Positions 36,332 through 45,456 of a DNA stretch of 64,000 nucleotides are shown one piece after another (position 1 is the stretch's first letter; the number at the start of each line of letters is the position of its first letter). The notes beneath the pieces are model-generated. The model was not told the origin of the DNA. It did no database searches and was given only the letters and a program-made list of their open reading frames with translations. The translations under genes were made by a program, and so were the position numbers. Source of the DNA: Microlunatus endophyticus (lineage in GTDB: Bacteria; Actinomycetota; Actinomycetes; Propionibacteriales; Propionibacteriaceae); the NCBI RefSeq assembly GCF_014646195.1, contig NZ_BMMZ01000001.1:248001-312000 (forward strand). The letters run 5' to 3'.

Positions 36332-38098
36332 TCAGTCGCTGTGACCGGCTCCGACCTGCTCGTCGGAATGCTCGCCGCTCTCGATGGCGTGATCATCGTG
36401 ACCACCCTCGACCTCGTGGCCGCCCTGGTGGTGCCTGGCCTCTTCGACCTCCGCCGCGGTGGGCTTGGGGACGTTATGGCCGTAGTACCACCGGGTGAAC
36501 GGACGACGGGCGCGTTCCTTGGCCGTGCCCCTGCGAGCAACGCCGTTCTCGTCGGTCTGCGGACCGGAAGTGAGCGGCTGGTACTCGTGGTGCTGGGTGA
36601 TCGTGTACGCCTCGCCCTGGGTGATCGGGGTATGCGGCTCCGAATAGCCGCCGGCGGGGGAGCGGTGGATGACACCGGACTCCGACCCGTGCAGCACCCG
36701 GTCGTAGGCAGCGCGCTGCAACCCGATACAGATCCGCTTGGTGATCATGAACGTGATGATCGGCAGGATGAAGATGCCCCAGCGCAGCGTCAGGGTGATC
36801 GCATTCAGCGAGATGTGGAAGTGCGTCGCGATGATGTCGTTGGCACCACCGATCATCAGCACCACGTAGACCGTGATACCGGCAACGCCGATCGCGGTCC
36901 GGTTCGGTGCGTTCCGCGGCCGGTCCAGGACGTGGTGCTCCAGGTCGTCACCGGACACCCACTTCTCCAGGAACGGATAGACACCGATCGCGCCGGGCAG
37001 CGCGACGAAGCCGAGGATCGCGGGTATGAAGATGTTCCACGACCAGGTGGTGGGGCCGATATGCCACTCCCAGTTGGGCATCAGCCGCAGCGCGCCCTCC
37101 AGATAGCCGATATACCAGTCCGGCTGCGAACCGGCACTCACCTCGGCCGGGTTGTACGGCCCGTACACCCAGATCGGGTTGATCTGGATCAACGCAGCCA
37201 TCAGCACGATCACGCCGAAGACGATGAAGAAGAAGCCGCCGGCTTTCGCCGTGTAGACAGGGAAGAACGGGTAACCCACGACGTTCTTCTCGGTCCGTCC
37301 CTGGCCCGGGAACTGGGTGTGCTTGTGGTAGAAGATCAACACCAGGTGCACCGCCACCAGGGCAAGGATCACCGCCGGTATCAGCAGGATGTGCAGCATG
37401 TACATCCGCGGCACCAGAATGTCGCCCGGATACTCACCGCCCAGGAACCAGGTCTCGAGGTAGGTGCCGACCAACGGGATCGACAGCACCGCGCCGAAGA
37501 TGATCCGGACGCCGACACCGGACAGCAGATCGTCCGGGATCGAATAGCCGAGGAAGCCCTCGGTCATGCCCAGGAACAGCAGTGTCGCGCCGATCACCCA
37601 GTTGATCTCGCGGGGCTTGCGGAAGCCGCCGGTGAAGAAGATCCGCATCGAGTGGGTCAGCATCGAGGCGATGAACAGCAGTGCCGCCCAGTGGTGGATC
37701 TGCCGGATCAGCAGGCCGCCGCGGACGTCGAAGGAGATGTTCAGCGTCGAGGCATACGCCTCCGACATCGGCAGCCCGCGCAGCAGCTGGTAGCTGCCGT
37801 TGTACTCGATCTCACCCATCGACGGCTTGAACCACAGCGTCAGGAAGACGCCGGTGAGCAGCAGCACGACAAAGGAGTAGAGCGCGATCTCGCCGAGCAT
37901 GAACGACCAGTGGTCGGGGAACACCTTGCGCAGGTTGAAGATGTTCGGGATCCGGCCGGACATGATGCCGCCGACACCGGTCCGGTCGTCAGCCCACTTG
38001 GCCGGACCCTTGAAGAACTTCATCACCGGGCCGAGCTGCTGGTCCGGCTGCTCGGCCGCCTGCGGTGCTTCGGTGGCGGTCTTGGCTGGTTTTGCCAT
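36332..38098 (-). CDS. qcrB: Cytochrome bc1 complex cytochrome b subunit
   Basis: This 588-aa membrane subunit of the actinobacterial quinol:cytochrome c reductase has bis-heme histidines in IRQIHHWAALLF, MLTHSMR and MLHILL...VHLVLIFYHKH and the Qo-site motif PDWY in place of PEWY. The C-terminal extension of about 120 residues ends in a histidine- and glutamate-rich tail. It shares one base with the qcrA stop. Together with QcrA, QcrC and the aa3 oxidase it forms the menaquinol oxidase supercomplex. Confidence 0.97.
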   Translation of the reverse strand: MAKPAKTATEAPQAAEQPDQQLGPVMKFFKGPAKWADDRTGVGGIMSGRIPNIFNLRKVFPDHWSFMLGEIALYSFVVLLLTGVFLTLWFKPSMGEIEYNGSYQLLRGLPMSEAYASTLNISFDVRGGLLIRQIHHWAALLFIASMLTHSMRIFFTGGFRKPREINWVIGATLLFLGMTEGFLGYSIPDDLLSGVGVRIIFGAVLSIPLVGTYLETWFLGGEYPGDILVPRMYMLHILLIPAVILALVAVHLVLIFYHKHTQFPGQGRTEKNVVGYPFFPVYTAKAGGFFFIVFGVIVLMAALIQINPIWVYGPYNPAEVSAGSQPDWYIGYLEGALRLMPNWEWHIGPTTWSWNIFIPAILGFVALPGAIGVYPFLEKWVSGDDLEHHVLDRPRNAPNRTAIGVAGITVYVVLMIGGANDIIATHFHISLNAITLTLRWGIFILPIITFMITKRICIGLQRAAYDRVLHGSESGVIHRSPAGGYSEPHTPITQGEAYTITQHHEYQPLTSGPQTDENGVARRGTAKERARRPFTRWYYGHNVPKPTAAEVEEARHHQGGHEVEGGHDDHAIESGEHSDEQVGAGHSD

Positions 38099-39243
38099 CA
38101 GCGGTACTCCTGGCTCTGGCCCAGATCATGCCGGGAATCGCGTTCGAAGAAGCTCGGGCCGACGGGAACGGGGAAACCGCTGCGGGCGACCAGGTAACCC
38201 TCGTCGTTGACCTTGATCGGCAGCTGTGGCAGCGCCCGAGCGGCCGGACCGAAGAGCACCCGGCCGGAGTCGGCCAGGTCGAAGGTCGACTGGTGGCAAG
38301 GGCAGAGCAGATGGTGGGTCTGCTGCTCCCACAGGCTGATCGGGCAGCCGACATGGGTGCAGATCTTGGAGTAGGCGAGGATGCCGGAGACCTGCCAGTC
38401 CTGACGGTTCGCCGGGATCTTGATGTCGGCCGGATTCATCCGGACCACAACGATGGGGCACTTGGCCTTGGCGTTGTTGAACTCGGTGCCGGACAGCTCC
38501 TTCAGATTCTCCGGTACGCCGTTGACCAGCTGACCGATGCTCAGATCCTCCGGCTTGAGCGGGGTGTAGGTGATGTCGTTGACCAACCGGATGCCCTCTT
38601 TCCAGAGGGTGGTCTCGTAGGTCTTGCGCCGGTAGTTCGGGCCGGCGACCGGTCCCAGGTCGGTCAGCAGCACCAGTGCTGGCGCGGCCAGGATGCCGAC
38701 CGCGCCGAGTGCGGAGAAGATCAACATCTTGCGACGCGGCACGCCGGACTCGTCGATGCCGACGTTGAGTTGGCGCAGTGCCTCCTCGTTGGCGTCAGCG
38801 GGCGAGTAGGCCGGGTGGCGCTCCTCGACGACCTCGTTGTTGGCCATCAGCTGGCGGGCCCACTGCTGGGTCGCCAGACCGATCAGCAGGACGCCGATAC
38901 CCAGGGTCAGACCGAGGGCGACGTGCTTGGCCGAGGAGTGCAGCGGCCCGAAATCGATCGACTCGCCCCTCGGGATCAGGTAGTACGACAGCACGAACAG
39001 CACCGCCATCACCGGCACCAACAGATACATGGTGACGACCTGCCGCTCGACGCGGTCGGCCGCGGCCTTGTCGACGTCGGCCAACCGGGGCAGATGCTCC
39101 TCGACACCCGGATCGGGGACCGGCAGCACCGCCTCGTGCACCGGCATGTCGTGCTCGGCGTACTCCTCGCGCGCGATCTGCTGCTCCGGGTTGATCTCCT
39201 CGGGGCTCTGGCTCTGCACCCCGCTGGTTCCGCTGCTGGTCAT
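38098..39243 (-). CDS. qcrA: Cytochrome bc1 complex Rieske iron-sulfur subunit
   Basis: This 381-aa protein has three membrane helices in the N-terminal half (around residues 70-90, 105-125 and 170-190) as in actinobacterial QcrA, then the Rieske domain with cluster ligands in CTHVGCP and CPCHQSTFD. It passes electrons from menaquinol to the diheme QcrC. It overlaps qcrC by 4 bases upstream and qcrB by one base downstream. Confidence 0.97.
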   Translation of the reverse strand: MTSSGTSGVQSQSPEEINPEQQIAREEYAEHDMPVHEAVLPVPDPGVEEHLPRLADVDKAAADRVERQVVTMYLLVPVMAVLFVLSYYLIPRGESIDFGPLHSSAKHVALGLTLGIGVLLIGLATQQWARQLMANNEVVEERHPAYSPADANEEALRQLNVGIDESGVPRRKMLIFSALGAVGILAAPALVLLTDLGPVAGPNYRRKTYETTLWKEGIRLVNDITYTPLKPEDLSIGQLVNGVPENLKELSGTEFNNAKAKCPIVVVRMNPADIKIPANRQDWQVSGILAYSKICTHVGCPISLWEQQTHHLLCPCHQSTFDLADSGRVLFGPAARALPQLPIKVNDEGYLVARSGFPVPVGPSFFERDSRHDLGQSQEYR

Positions 39244-40043
39244 CGTGCCCGTGCTCCTCGTGCCGTGATCCAGATCGCGAAGCCGATCAGAACACCGATG
39301 CCGATCGCCCAGCCGACCATGCCCTCACTGACCGGGCCGAGCCCACCGAGCTCGAGGCCGCCGTGGTTGGGCTCGGCGTGGATGGAGTTCAGATAGGCGA
39401 TGATCTCGCGCTTGTTCTGCGAGGGCAGCACCTGGTCGGAAAAGACCGGCATCTGCTGCGGACCGGTGAGCATCGCCTCGTAGACGTGCTTGTTCGGCAC
39501 GCCGACCAGCGACGGAGCCCGCCGCCCCTCGGGCAGCGCACCACCCTGGCCGGTGAAGTTGTGGCAGGCCGAGCAGTTGGTCCGGAACAGCTCGCCGCCC
39601 CGGGCGATCTCCTCGGCGCTCAGGCCGTCGGTCGAGTACTGCGAGGAATCGGGGATGGCCGGGCCGGGACCGAGGGTGGCGACATAGGCGGCCAGGGCCG
39701 CGATCTCGTCATTGGTGAACTCACCGGGCTTGATGGGAGCCTGCTGGCCCGGCTGTGCCAGCGGCATCCGGCCGGTTGAAACCTGGAAGTCGACCGCTGC
39801 GGCGCCGACGCCGACCAGGGTCGGGCCCTGGCTGGTGCCTTCGCCGTTCAGTCCGTGACAGGACGAGCAATTGACACTGAAGAGCTCTTTGCCCTTCGTC
39901 ACCTGCTGGCTCGTGTTCGGCTCGGCTGCTGACTGCTCTGTCGGTGCAACGGCCGCGTACACCGCGCCGATGACGAACAGGGCAGCTACCAGGAGCAGCG
40001 CCTTTGCTGCCGGGTGCCGTCGTCGGGAGGACAGCAATCGCAC
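39240..40043 (-). CDS. qcrC: Cytochrome bc1 complex diheme cytochrome c subunit
   Basis: This 267-aa protein has an N-terminal membrane anchor, two c-type heme sites (CSSCH near residue 59 and CSACH near residue 157) and a C-terminal membrane helix. Actinobacterial QcrC carries two hemes and replaces soluble cytochrome c by donating directly to the CuA site of CtaC. It lies 106 bases after ctaE and overlaps qcrA. Confidence 0.97.
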   Translation of the reverse strand: MRLLSSRRRHPAAKALLLVAALFVIGAVYAAVAPTEQSAAEPNTSQQVTKGKELFSVNCSSCHGLNGEGTSQGPTLVGVGAAAVDFQVSTGRMPLAQPGQQAPIKPGEFTNDEIAALAAYVATLGPGPAIPDSSQYSTDGLSAEEIARGGELFRTNCSACHNFTGQGGALPEGRRAPSLVGVPNKHVYEAMLTGPQQMPVFSDQVLPSQNKREIIAYLNSIHAEPNHGGLELGGLGPVSEGMVGWAIGIGVLIGFAIWITARGARAR

Positions 40044-40149
40044 GTGTTTGCCTCTCTAGGTACGAGATCTACTACGAGTCGTCGGAGGTGTTGATTCCGA
40101 GGCTATCCCATAGCCGCCTCGTCGTCACCGAAGGTCTTTGCTTGATGTG

Positions 40150-40866
40150 TCACTGGAGGATGTAGATGACGCCGAACAGGGCGATCCAGACCACGTCGAC
40201 GAAGTGCCAGTAGTACGACACCGCGATCGCGCTGACCGCCTGCTCGTGGGTGAAGGTACGGGCCAGGTAGGTCCGGCCGAGCAGCAGCACGAAGGCGACC
40301 AGGCCGCCGGTCACGTGCAGGCCGTGGAAACCGGTGGCCAGGTAGAAGATGGAGCCGTACGGGTCGGAGGACAGGGTCAGTCCGTCCCGGGTCAGGTTCG
40401 CGTACTCGAAGACCTGGCCGCCGATGAAGAAGGCGCCCATGCAGAAGGTGAGTACATACCACTCGCGCATGCCCCAGGTCCGCGGGTTGAAGATCGAGCC
40501 GACCCGGCTGACCCGCCCGTGCTCGGCCGCGAAGACACCCATCTGGCAGGTCACCGAGCTGAGCACCAGCACGGTGGTGTTCGCGATCGCGAAGTGCACG
40601 TTGAGCATGCTCGCGCCCTGGTGCCACAGCGGGGTGAGACCGGCCTTGACGGCCGCTGCAGTCGTCACGTTCTTGATCGTGAAGTAGGCGGCGAACAGGC
40701 CTGCGAAGAACATCAGCTCACTGGCCAGCCAGATGATCGTGCCCACCGCGACGGCATCAGGCCGCCCGGGGTGACCGACCAGTCGCGACTGGGGCAGGTC
40801 GTGCAGGGCCGAATGAGGCTTCGGCGCGGGAGTCGATGAGACAGTGTGAATCGCCACGAGGGTCAT
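40150..40866 (-). CDS. ctaE: Cytochrome c oxidase subunit III
   Basis: This 238-aa subunit has seven hydrophobic helices and the segments [30 protein letters not shown] and [11 protein letters not shown] typical of heme-copper oxidase subunit III. An ideal AGGAGG lies 5 bases before the ATG. It is the first gene of the ctaE-qcrC-qcrA-qcrB operon and is divergent from an orphan receiver-like gene. Confidence 0.96.
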   Translation of the reverse strand: MTLVAIHTVSSTPAPKPHSALHDLPQSRLVGHPGRPDAVAVGTIIWLASELMFFAGLFAAYFTIKNVTTAAAVKAGLTPLWHQGASMLNVHFAIANTTVLVLSSVTCQMGVFAAEHGRVSRVGSIFNPRTWGMREWYVLTFCMGAFFIGGQVFEYANLTRDGLTLSSDPYGSIFYLATGFHGLHVTGGLVAFVLLLGRTYLARTFTHEQAVSAIAVSYYWHFVDVVWIALFGVIYILQ

Positions 40867-40953
40867 TATTGCCTCCTACAGCGTGTAGCACATCCCCGGG
40901 GCGCGTCTCGGGCTCGCGAAATTCTCAGGCCGGGCCGCGATACGATGCCGGGC

Positions 40954-41394
40954 GTGACTAGCGAGCAGACTCCAGTCCGGGTTGCCACCATCCTGGTTTA
41001 CGCCAGTGACCGGACGGTCCGGGCCCAGGTGCGCGCCGCCCTCGGACGCAAGGTCGCCTCGGACCTGCCCGAGGTCCGCATCGTCGAGGCCGCGACCCAG
41101 GCGGCCGTCATGAAAGCCGCCGACGCGTCGAATGAGGGGGCAGGCATCGACCTGATGCTGCTGGACGGGGAGGCCCGGCCGGGCGGCATGGGCGTATGCC
41201 GGCAGCTGAAGGACGAGATCTTCAACTGCCCGCCGGTGCTGATCATCGCCGGACGGGCCGACGACGCCTGGCTGGCCACGTGGTCGCGCGCCGACGCGGT
41301 GGTCGCGCACCCGATCGATCCGGTCACCCTGCCTGGCGCGGTCGCGGCCCTGCTGCGTCAGCGGCTGGGCACGACACCGGCCCGTACGGCCTAG
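40954..41394 (+). CDS. Orphan response-regulator-receiver-like protein
   Basis: This 146-aa protein has a receiver-like fold: LVYASDRTVRAQVRAAL, then the likely phosphorylation Asp in LMLLDGEARPGG. The conserved lysine of beta-5 appears to be replaced (VVAHPIDPVTL), and there is no output domain. I chose the GTG at 40954 because TACGAT sits 7 bases upstream and may be the -10 of a leaderless mRNA; the ATG at 40945 would overlap that element. It sits between divergent ctaE and co-directional trpD. The role is unknown. Confidence 0.78.
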   Translation: MTSEQTPVRVATILVYASDRTVRAQVRAALGRKVASDLPEVRIVEAATQAAVMKAADASNEGAGIDLMLLDGEARPGGMGVCRQLKDEIFNCPPVLIIAGRADDAWLATWSRADAVVAHPIDPVTLPGAVAALLRQRLGTTPARTA

Positions 41395-41402
41395 GTCCGC
41401 CG

Positions 41403-42452
41403 ATGCCGATCACGCCGGAGCCGACCTGGCCCGGGGTGTTGTCCTCCCTGGTCGCCGGCAACGATCTCGACGCGGCGACGGCCACCTGGGCGATGGGCAG
41501 GATCCTGGCCGGCGAGGCCAGTGACGTCCAGATCGCCGGCTTCGCGGTCGCGTTGCGCAGCAAGGGCGAATCCGCGTCCGAGCTCAGCGGCCTTGCGGCC
41601 GCGATGCTCCAGGTCGCGACTCCGATCGATGTCCCGGGGCCGGCGGTCGACATCGTCGGCTCCGGAGGTGACCGGTCCAACACGGTCAACATCTCCACCA
41701 TGGCCGCGATCGTCGCGGCCGCGGCCGGTGCCCGGGTCGTCAAGCACGGCAACCGCGCGGCCTCCTCGGCATGCGGGTCGGCCGATGTGCTGGAGGCCTT
41801 GGGCGTACGACTTGATCTTGCTCCGGCCGAGCAGCGGCAGGTCGTCGACGGGATCGGGATCGGCTTCCTGTTCGCGCCGCTGTACCACGGCTCGCTGCGT
41901 AACACCGCCAGTGCCCGCAGCCAGCTCGGGATCGGGACGACCTTCAACTTCCTCGGTCCGCTCACCAATCCCGGCTGGCCGACTGCGCACGCTGTCGGGG
42001 TCGCCGACGAGCGGATGGCCGAACTGAGCGCGCAGGTCCTGGCCGACCGCGGTGACCGCGGCCTGGTCTTCCACGGCACCGACGGTCTGGACGAATTGAC
42101 CACGACCACGACCTCGACGGTCTATGTCTTCGGCGACGGACAGATCGGACGGACCGATCTTGATCCCGCACACCTGGGCATCGAGCGCGCCTCGGTGGCC
42201 GACCTGGTTGGCGGCGGTCCGGCGCACAATGCCGAGATCGCTCGCCGGGTGCTTGCCGGTGATCATGGTCCGGTGCGGGACATCGTGCTGCTGAACGCGG
42301 CCTCGGCGCTGGCTGCCTTCGACGGCCCCGGGGATGCCGATGATCTTGAAGCGACACTCGGCGCGAAACTGGAACGGGCCGCGGCCGCGATCGACTCCGG
42401 CGCCGCCACGGCACTGCTGGAGCGCTGGGTCAGCGCGACTCGTTCGTGCTGA
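41403..42452 (+). CDS. trpD: Anthranilate phosphoribosyltransferase
   Basis: This 349-aa enzyme transfers phosphoribose from PRPP to anthranilate in tryptophan synthesis. The PRPP loop reads GSGGDRSNTVNIST (usually GTGGD) and is followed by VVKHGNRAASS. It lies 8 bases after the receiver-like gene. As in mycobacteria, trpD is next to ctaE and separate from other trp genes. Confidence 0.95.
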   Translation: MPITPEPTWPGVLSSLVAGNDLDAATATWAMGRILAGEASDVQIAGFAVALRSKGESASELSGLAAAMLQVATPIDVPGPAVDIVGSGGDRSNTVNISTMAAIVAAAAGARVVKHGNRAASSACGSADVLEALGVRLDLAPAEQRQVVDGIGIGFLFAPLYHGSLRNTASARSQLGIGTTFNFLGPLTNPGWPTAHAVGVADERMAELSAQVLADRGDRGLVFHGTDGLDELTTTTTSTVYVFGDGQIGRTDLDPAHLGIERASVADLVGGGPAHNAEIARRVLAGDHGPVRDIVLLNAASALAAFDGPGDADDLEATLGAKLERAAAAIDSGAATALLERWVSATRSC

Positions 42453-42462
42453 CCGGCCTGGT

Positions 42463-43302
42463 TCAGCTGAGGCTGAAGGTGTCCAGCGAGTTCGCTGCGA
42501 GGGCGGTCAACGACGGTGCCGCATCGCTCGGTACCGAGCTGATTGCGGCGATCACCGAACCGTCCTGATCGGGGCAGCCGATGATCACCATCCGGTCGCT
42601 GCGGTTATGGCGGTTGTCGGCCTGCGCGCTGCTGTAGTCGACTTCGGCGCTGATCTTGGCACAAGGCCTGCCGCTGACCGTCGTCGTGGTGTCGTCGATC
42701 TTGCTCACCGCGGACGGGTGATAGCCGAAGAACTGCTCGGAGATGCCGCTCAAGGCCCTGCGGGTGAATCCGCGAAGATCATCCTCGGACCAGGCGCCGG
42801 CCGGGATGTGGCCGAGCCCGACCGTCGCGGCCCAGGTGTCCGAGCCTTCCGACCCGGTCCTGACCGGCGCGTTGGCGACGAACATGGCGTCGAAGACACC
42901 CGGCACCGTCACCGGATCGGTGACCAGCGCGTACGGGCTTCCCGGCAACACCATCCGGCCCCCTGCCAGCGTCGCCGTCCGCGTGGTCTCGTCCAGTTGG
43001 CCGTCAGGTTGTTGCGTCCCGGTCGTCGCGACAGGCGCCGGCGTGCCGGGCGTCTGGTTGCCTCCACCGGAGGTCGCCTTCTGACCGGGAGGTACGGCGT
43101 CGTGGAACGACCGCCAGCCCATCAGACCGACCACGCCGCCGCTGAGCACCAGGGTGACGCCGAGCAGCAGAGCTACCAGACGGGTGTTCTGGGCGGGAAG
43201 CTTGCTGCGGGTCCGGTCGGTCCAGTCGCTGCCGTCCCACCACCGGAATGTGCCACCGCGACCGGACGGATCCGGATACCATCCGGGGCGCGGGGCAGTC
43301 AC
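42463..43302 (-). CDS. DUF2510 domain membrane protein
   Basis: From the GTG at 43302 this 279-aa protein begins with the DUF2510 motif PGWYPDPSGRGGTFRWWDG, then a transmembrane helix (about 48-68) and an extracellular domain of unknown function with two cysteines (RPCAK, IIGCPD) that may form a disulfide. Other starts at 43344 and 43377 are possible but add unconserved residues. It ends 10 bases from the convergent trpD stop. The role is unknown. Confidence 0.78.
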   Translation of the reverse strand: MTAPRPGWYPDPSGRGGTFRWWDGSDWTDRTRSKLPAQNTRLVALLLGVTLVLSGGVVGLMGWRSFHDAVPPGQKATSGGGNQTPGTPAPVATTGTQQPDGQLDETTRTATLAGGRMVLPGSPYALVTDPVTVPGVFDAMFVANAPVRTGSEGSDTWAATVGLGHIPAGAWSEDDLRGFTRRALSGISEQFFGYHPSAVSKIDDTTTTVSGRPCAKISAEVDYSSAQADNRHNRSDRMVIIGCPDQDGSVIAAISSVPSDAAPSLTALAANSLDTFSLS

Positions 43303-43421
43303 GCCCTCCGAGGGTACCCGCGCCGTCTCCGGCGTCGACCGCATGCCAGGAACCAACCCCCGCATGCCGCGAATCAATCCGTATCGTGGGAACCGACCCG
43401 CAGGCTGCGAACTAACCTGGG

Positions 43422-43868
43422 GTGGTGATCTCCCGTGAGCTCGCCGTACGGCTCCGGCCGCTGCTGGACTGGACGCCGCAGAATGCCGACCGCTTCTTCA
43501 TCCCGCGCGAAGAGATCGCCGAGGCGGTCTTCATCGTCAGCGACATGGTCGTGGAGCTGATCCATGCGCAGGGAGAGTCGAACTTCCACTTCAACGGCAC
43601 CACCGAGTGGGCGCTGGACTCGGTGTCCTCCGAGGTCGCGGTCTGGTTGCCGTCGGAGCAGCAGCTGCGGGATGCGCTCGGCGACGCCTTCCTGTCCCTG
43701 GACCGGGTCGGCGACGGTTTCGTGGTCAGCTCGGCCGGTCCGTCCGGCGCCCATCACACGCCGTCGGTGCCCGATGCGTCCGACGCGTACGCGTTGGCGC
43801 TGCTGCACACGCTGGGCGGCGACGATTCGCTGCCGGCCGGTGATCAGGTGATCACGGCAGCAGGCTGA
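43422..43868 (+). CDS. Conserved hypothetical protein
   Basis: This 148-aa protein has no recognisable catalytic motif. It contains WTPQNADRFFIP, VFIVSDMVVEL and FNGTTEWALDSV, which I recall from a widespread actinobacterial family sometimes labelled pilus assembly protein CpaE; I see no ATPase motif to support that label. It is cytoplasmic (no signal or membrane segment). Its 3' end overlaps the convergent prepilin peptidase by 17 bases. Confidence 0.7.
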   Translation: MVISRELAVRLRPLLDWTPQNADRFFIPREEIAEAVFIVSDMVVELIHAQGESNFHFNGTTEWALDSVSSEVAVWLPSEQQLRDALGDAFLSLDRVGDGFVVSSAGPSGAHHTPSVPDASDAYALALLHTLGGDDSLPAGDQVITAAG

Positions 43869-44583
43869 GCAGCACGGTTGCGGCATAGGGACCCGACACC
43901 AGCGCCGGACCGTACGGGAACGGGCCACGCCGACCGCTCACCAGGCGGAGCACGCCAATCACGGCTCCGATCACACTGCCCGACAGCAGCGACCAGTAGA
44001 TCCCCGACCAGCCCAGGGTGCCGGCGACCGCGCCGACCAGGACCATCAGCCGGACGTCGCCGAAGGCGATCGCCCGGCCACCGGTGATCAACCAGAGCAA
44101 CAGGTAGCCGCCAGCGGCGACCAGCACCCCCGAGCCGATCGTGATCGCCGCGTGCAGCCGGTGCGGGTCCTCCGCAAGACAGGCCAGGGCGGCGATGGCG
44201 GTGACGACCCAGCCGAGCATCATCAGCCCGCCTGGCAGCCAGGTGGTCCTGGCGTCGATGGCGGCCAGCAGCACCGCGACCACACCGAAGACGAACCAGG
44301 CCGGCCAGTACGCGATCGGCTGAGTCAGGACGGTGATTGCGGCGCCCGCGGCGGCCAGCAGACCGGTGATCAGCGCGAAGCGCGGCGTCGCCAACATCCG
44401 GTAGCTGATCTTGGCTCGGTAGTCCGCCAAGGTCACCTCGTCGGCAGCAGTCGGCGGCACCGGCTCGCGCAGCCGGCGCAGCAGCGCCGCGCCGCCGACG
44501 CCGACCAGCAGACCGGTCGCGATGATCATGATCATCGCGACGATCAGCGTTGCGGTGCCGGAAGAGGCCGGGGAGACGGTCAC
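43852..44583 (-). CDS. A24 family prepilin peptidase
   Basis: This 243-aa membrane protease has the two catalytic aspartates of type IV prepilin peptidases in LAAIDARTTWLP and the FGDVRLM loop. It lacks the N-terminal cysteine-containing methylase domain, as in TadV/CpaA-type enzymes. No pilin, ATPase or secretion genes accompany it, so its substrates must be encoded elsewhere. It starts with GTG at 44583. Confidence 0.87.
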   Translation of the reverse strand: MTVSPASSGTATLIVAMIMIIATGLLVGVGGAALLRRLREPVPPTAADEVTLADYRAKISYRMLATPRFALITGLLAAAGAAITVLTQPIAYWPAWFVFGVVAVLLAAIDARTTWLPGGLMMLGWVVTAIAALACLAEDPHRLHAAITIGSGVLVAAGGYLLLWLITGGRAIAFGDVRLMVLVGAVAGTLGWSGIYWSLLSGSVIGAVIGVLRLVSGRRGPFPYGPALVSGPYAATVLLSLLP

Positions 44584-44639
44584 GCGTCGACTCTAGAGGC
44601 GTCCGGGGCATACCCACCGTCAGGCAACCGAGGCAGCCG

Positions 44640-45242
44640 TCAGGCAGCCGCAAGCGCCGGTGCCCGGTCGGCTCGGTGGCCTTGGAGCACCGTCTGCTCG
44701 GCCGGAACCCTGCGGACTGGCTGCCGCGTGTCCCAGAGCGCTTGTGCCGCAGCTTTCACAGTCGCCGCGACCAGCTGGGAGCAGACAGTGTCTTCGCCGA
44801 TGGCCAGCGCCGAGAGCCCGGACACCGGCAGCTGGGTCCGGCGGGCGATCTCGCTGATCAACCAGCCGCGGTCGACCAGACAGCCGAGGAGCACTCGGGT
44901 CCGGGCCGCGTGCACCCGGCGTCGTCCGGCATCGACGACCGCGGTGTGGGTCAGGTGGAAGAGTCGTTCGGCGATCAGCGGGTGCAATCGGGGGACCGGC
45001 CGGCCGGCGCGGCCACGCAGCAGGTGATCCACCGACTGCGGGGGAACATCGGCCAGCACGGCCAGGGTGCGCCACGGCACTCCGGTCAGCTCCATGAGAT
45101 GACGGACATGGGCACGGAAGGGTGCCGCATCCACCCATGGGCCGTAGTCGTCGGCATCGCCCAGAGCATCGAAATCGGGATCGAGCAGTTCGCGACCGTC
45201 CCAGCCGCCGGTCGGCTCGTGCGCCATCATCTGGATCGTCAT
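44640..45242 (-). CDS. Helix-turn-helix-like hypothetical protein
   Basis: This 200-aa protein has two possible helix-turn-helix segments, GVPWRTLAVLADVPPQSVDHLL (about 54-75) and WLISEIARRTQLPVSGLSAL (about 127-146). It has no ligand or membrane domain and ends in an Ala/Arg-rich tail. It resembles hypothetical actinobacterial proteins without a known role. It is divergent from the tricorn protease gene, and a 20-bp-periodic repeat array lies in between, which could be its binding site. Confidence 0.65.
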   Translation of the reverse strand: MTIQMMAHEPTGGWDGRELLDPDFDALGDADDYGPWVDAAPFRAHVRHLMELTGVPWRTLAVLADVPPQSVDHLLRGRAGRPVPRLHPLIAERLFHLTHTAVVDAGRRRVHAARTRVLLGCLVDRGWLISEIARRTQLPVSGLSALAIGEDTVCSQLVAATVKAAAQALWDTRQPVRRVPAEQTVLQGHRADRAPALAAA

Positions 45243-45283
45243 GCCCGGGAAGGCCCGGCAAAGGTGTCTCCCGTGAGCGGTGG

Positions 45284-45375
45284 TTGTTGGCCGATGCCGC
45301 CCCAGCGTTGCTCGAATGTCAGCAGTGTTGTCCGAACAACCCAGGTGTTGTCCGAGGGTCCGAAGTGTTGTCCGA
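45284..45375 (+). repeat. 20-bp-periodic direct repeat array (candidate operator)
   Basis: GTGTTGTCCGA occurs exactly at 45325-45335, 45345-45355 and 45365-45375, and in degenerate form at 45305-45315 (GCGTTGCTCGA) and 45284-45294 (TTGTTGGCCGA). The period is 20 bp (21 between the first two), about two helical turns, so all copies face the same side of the DNA. It fills the divergent intergenic region between the HTH gene and the tricorn protease gene. Confidence 0.8.
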
Positions 45376-45456
45376 CGGGTGCCGCGACAGTTCCTCCGAC
45401 GGTGCCCTCGGGAGCAGGCTGCGGAATACCGGTGCCGCTGTCGGCCCCGGGAAGTA

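Noticed and set aside
45284..45375. Plasmid replication iterons
   Set aside because: No Rep protein, AT-rich stretch or DnaA boxes are nearby, and the region is flanked by chromosomal genes; an operator array is simpler.
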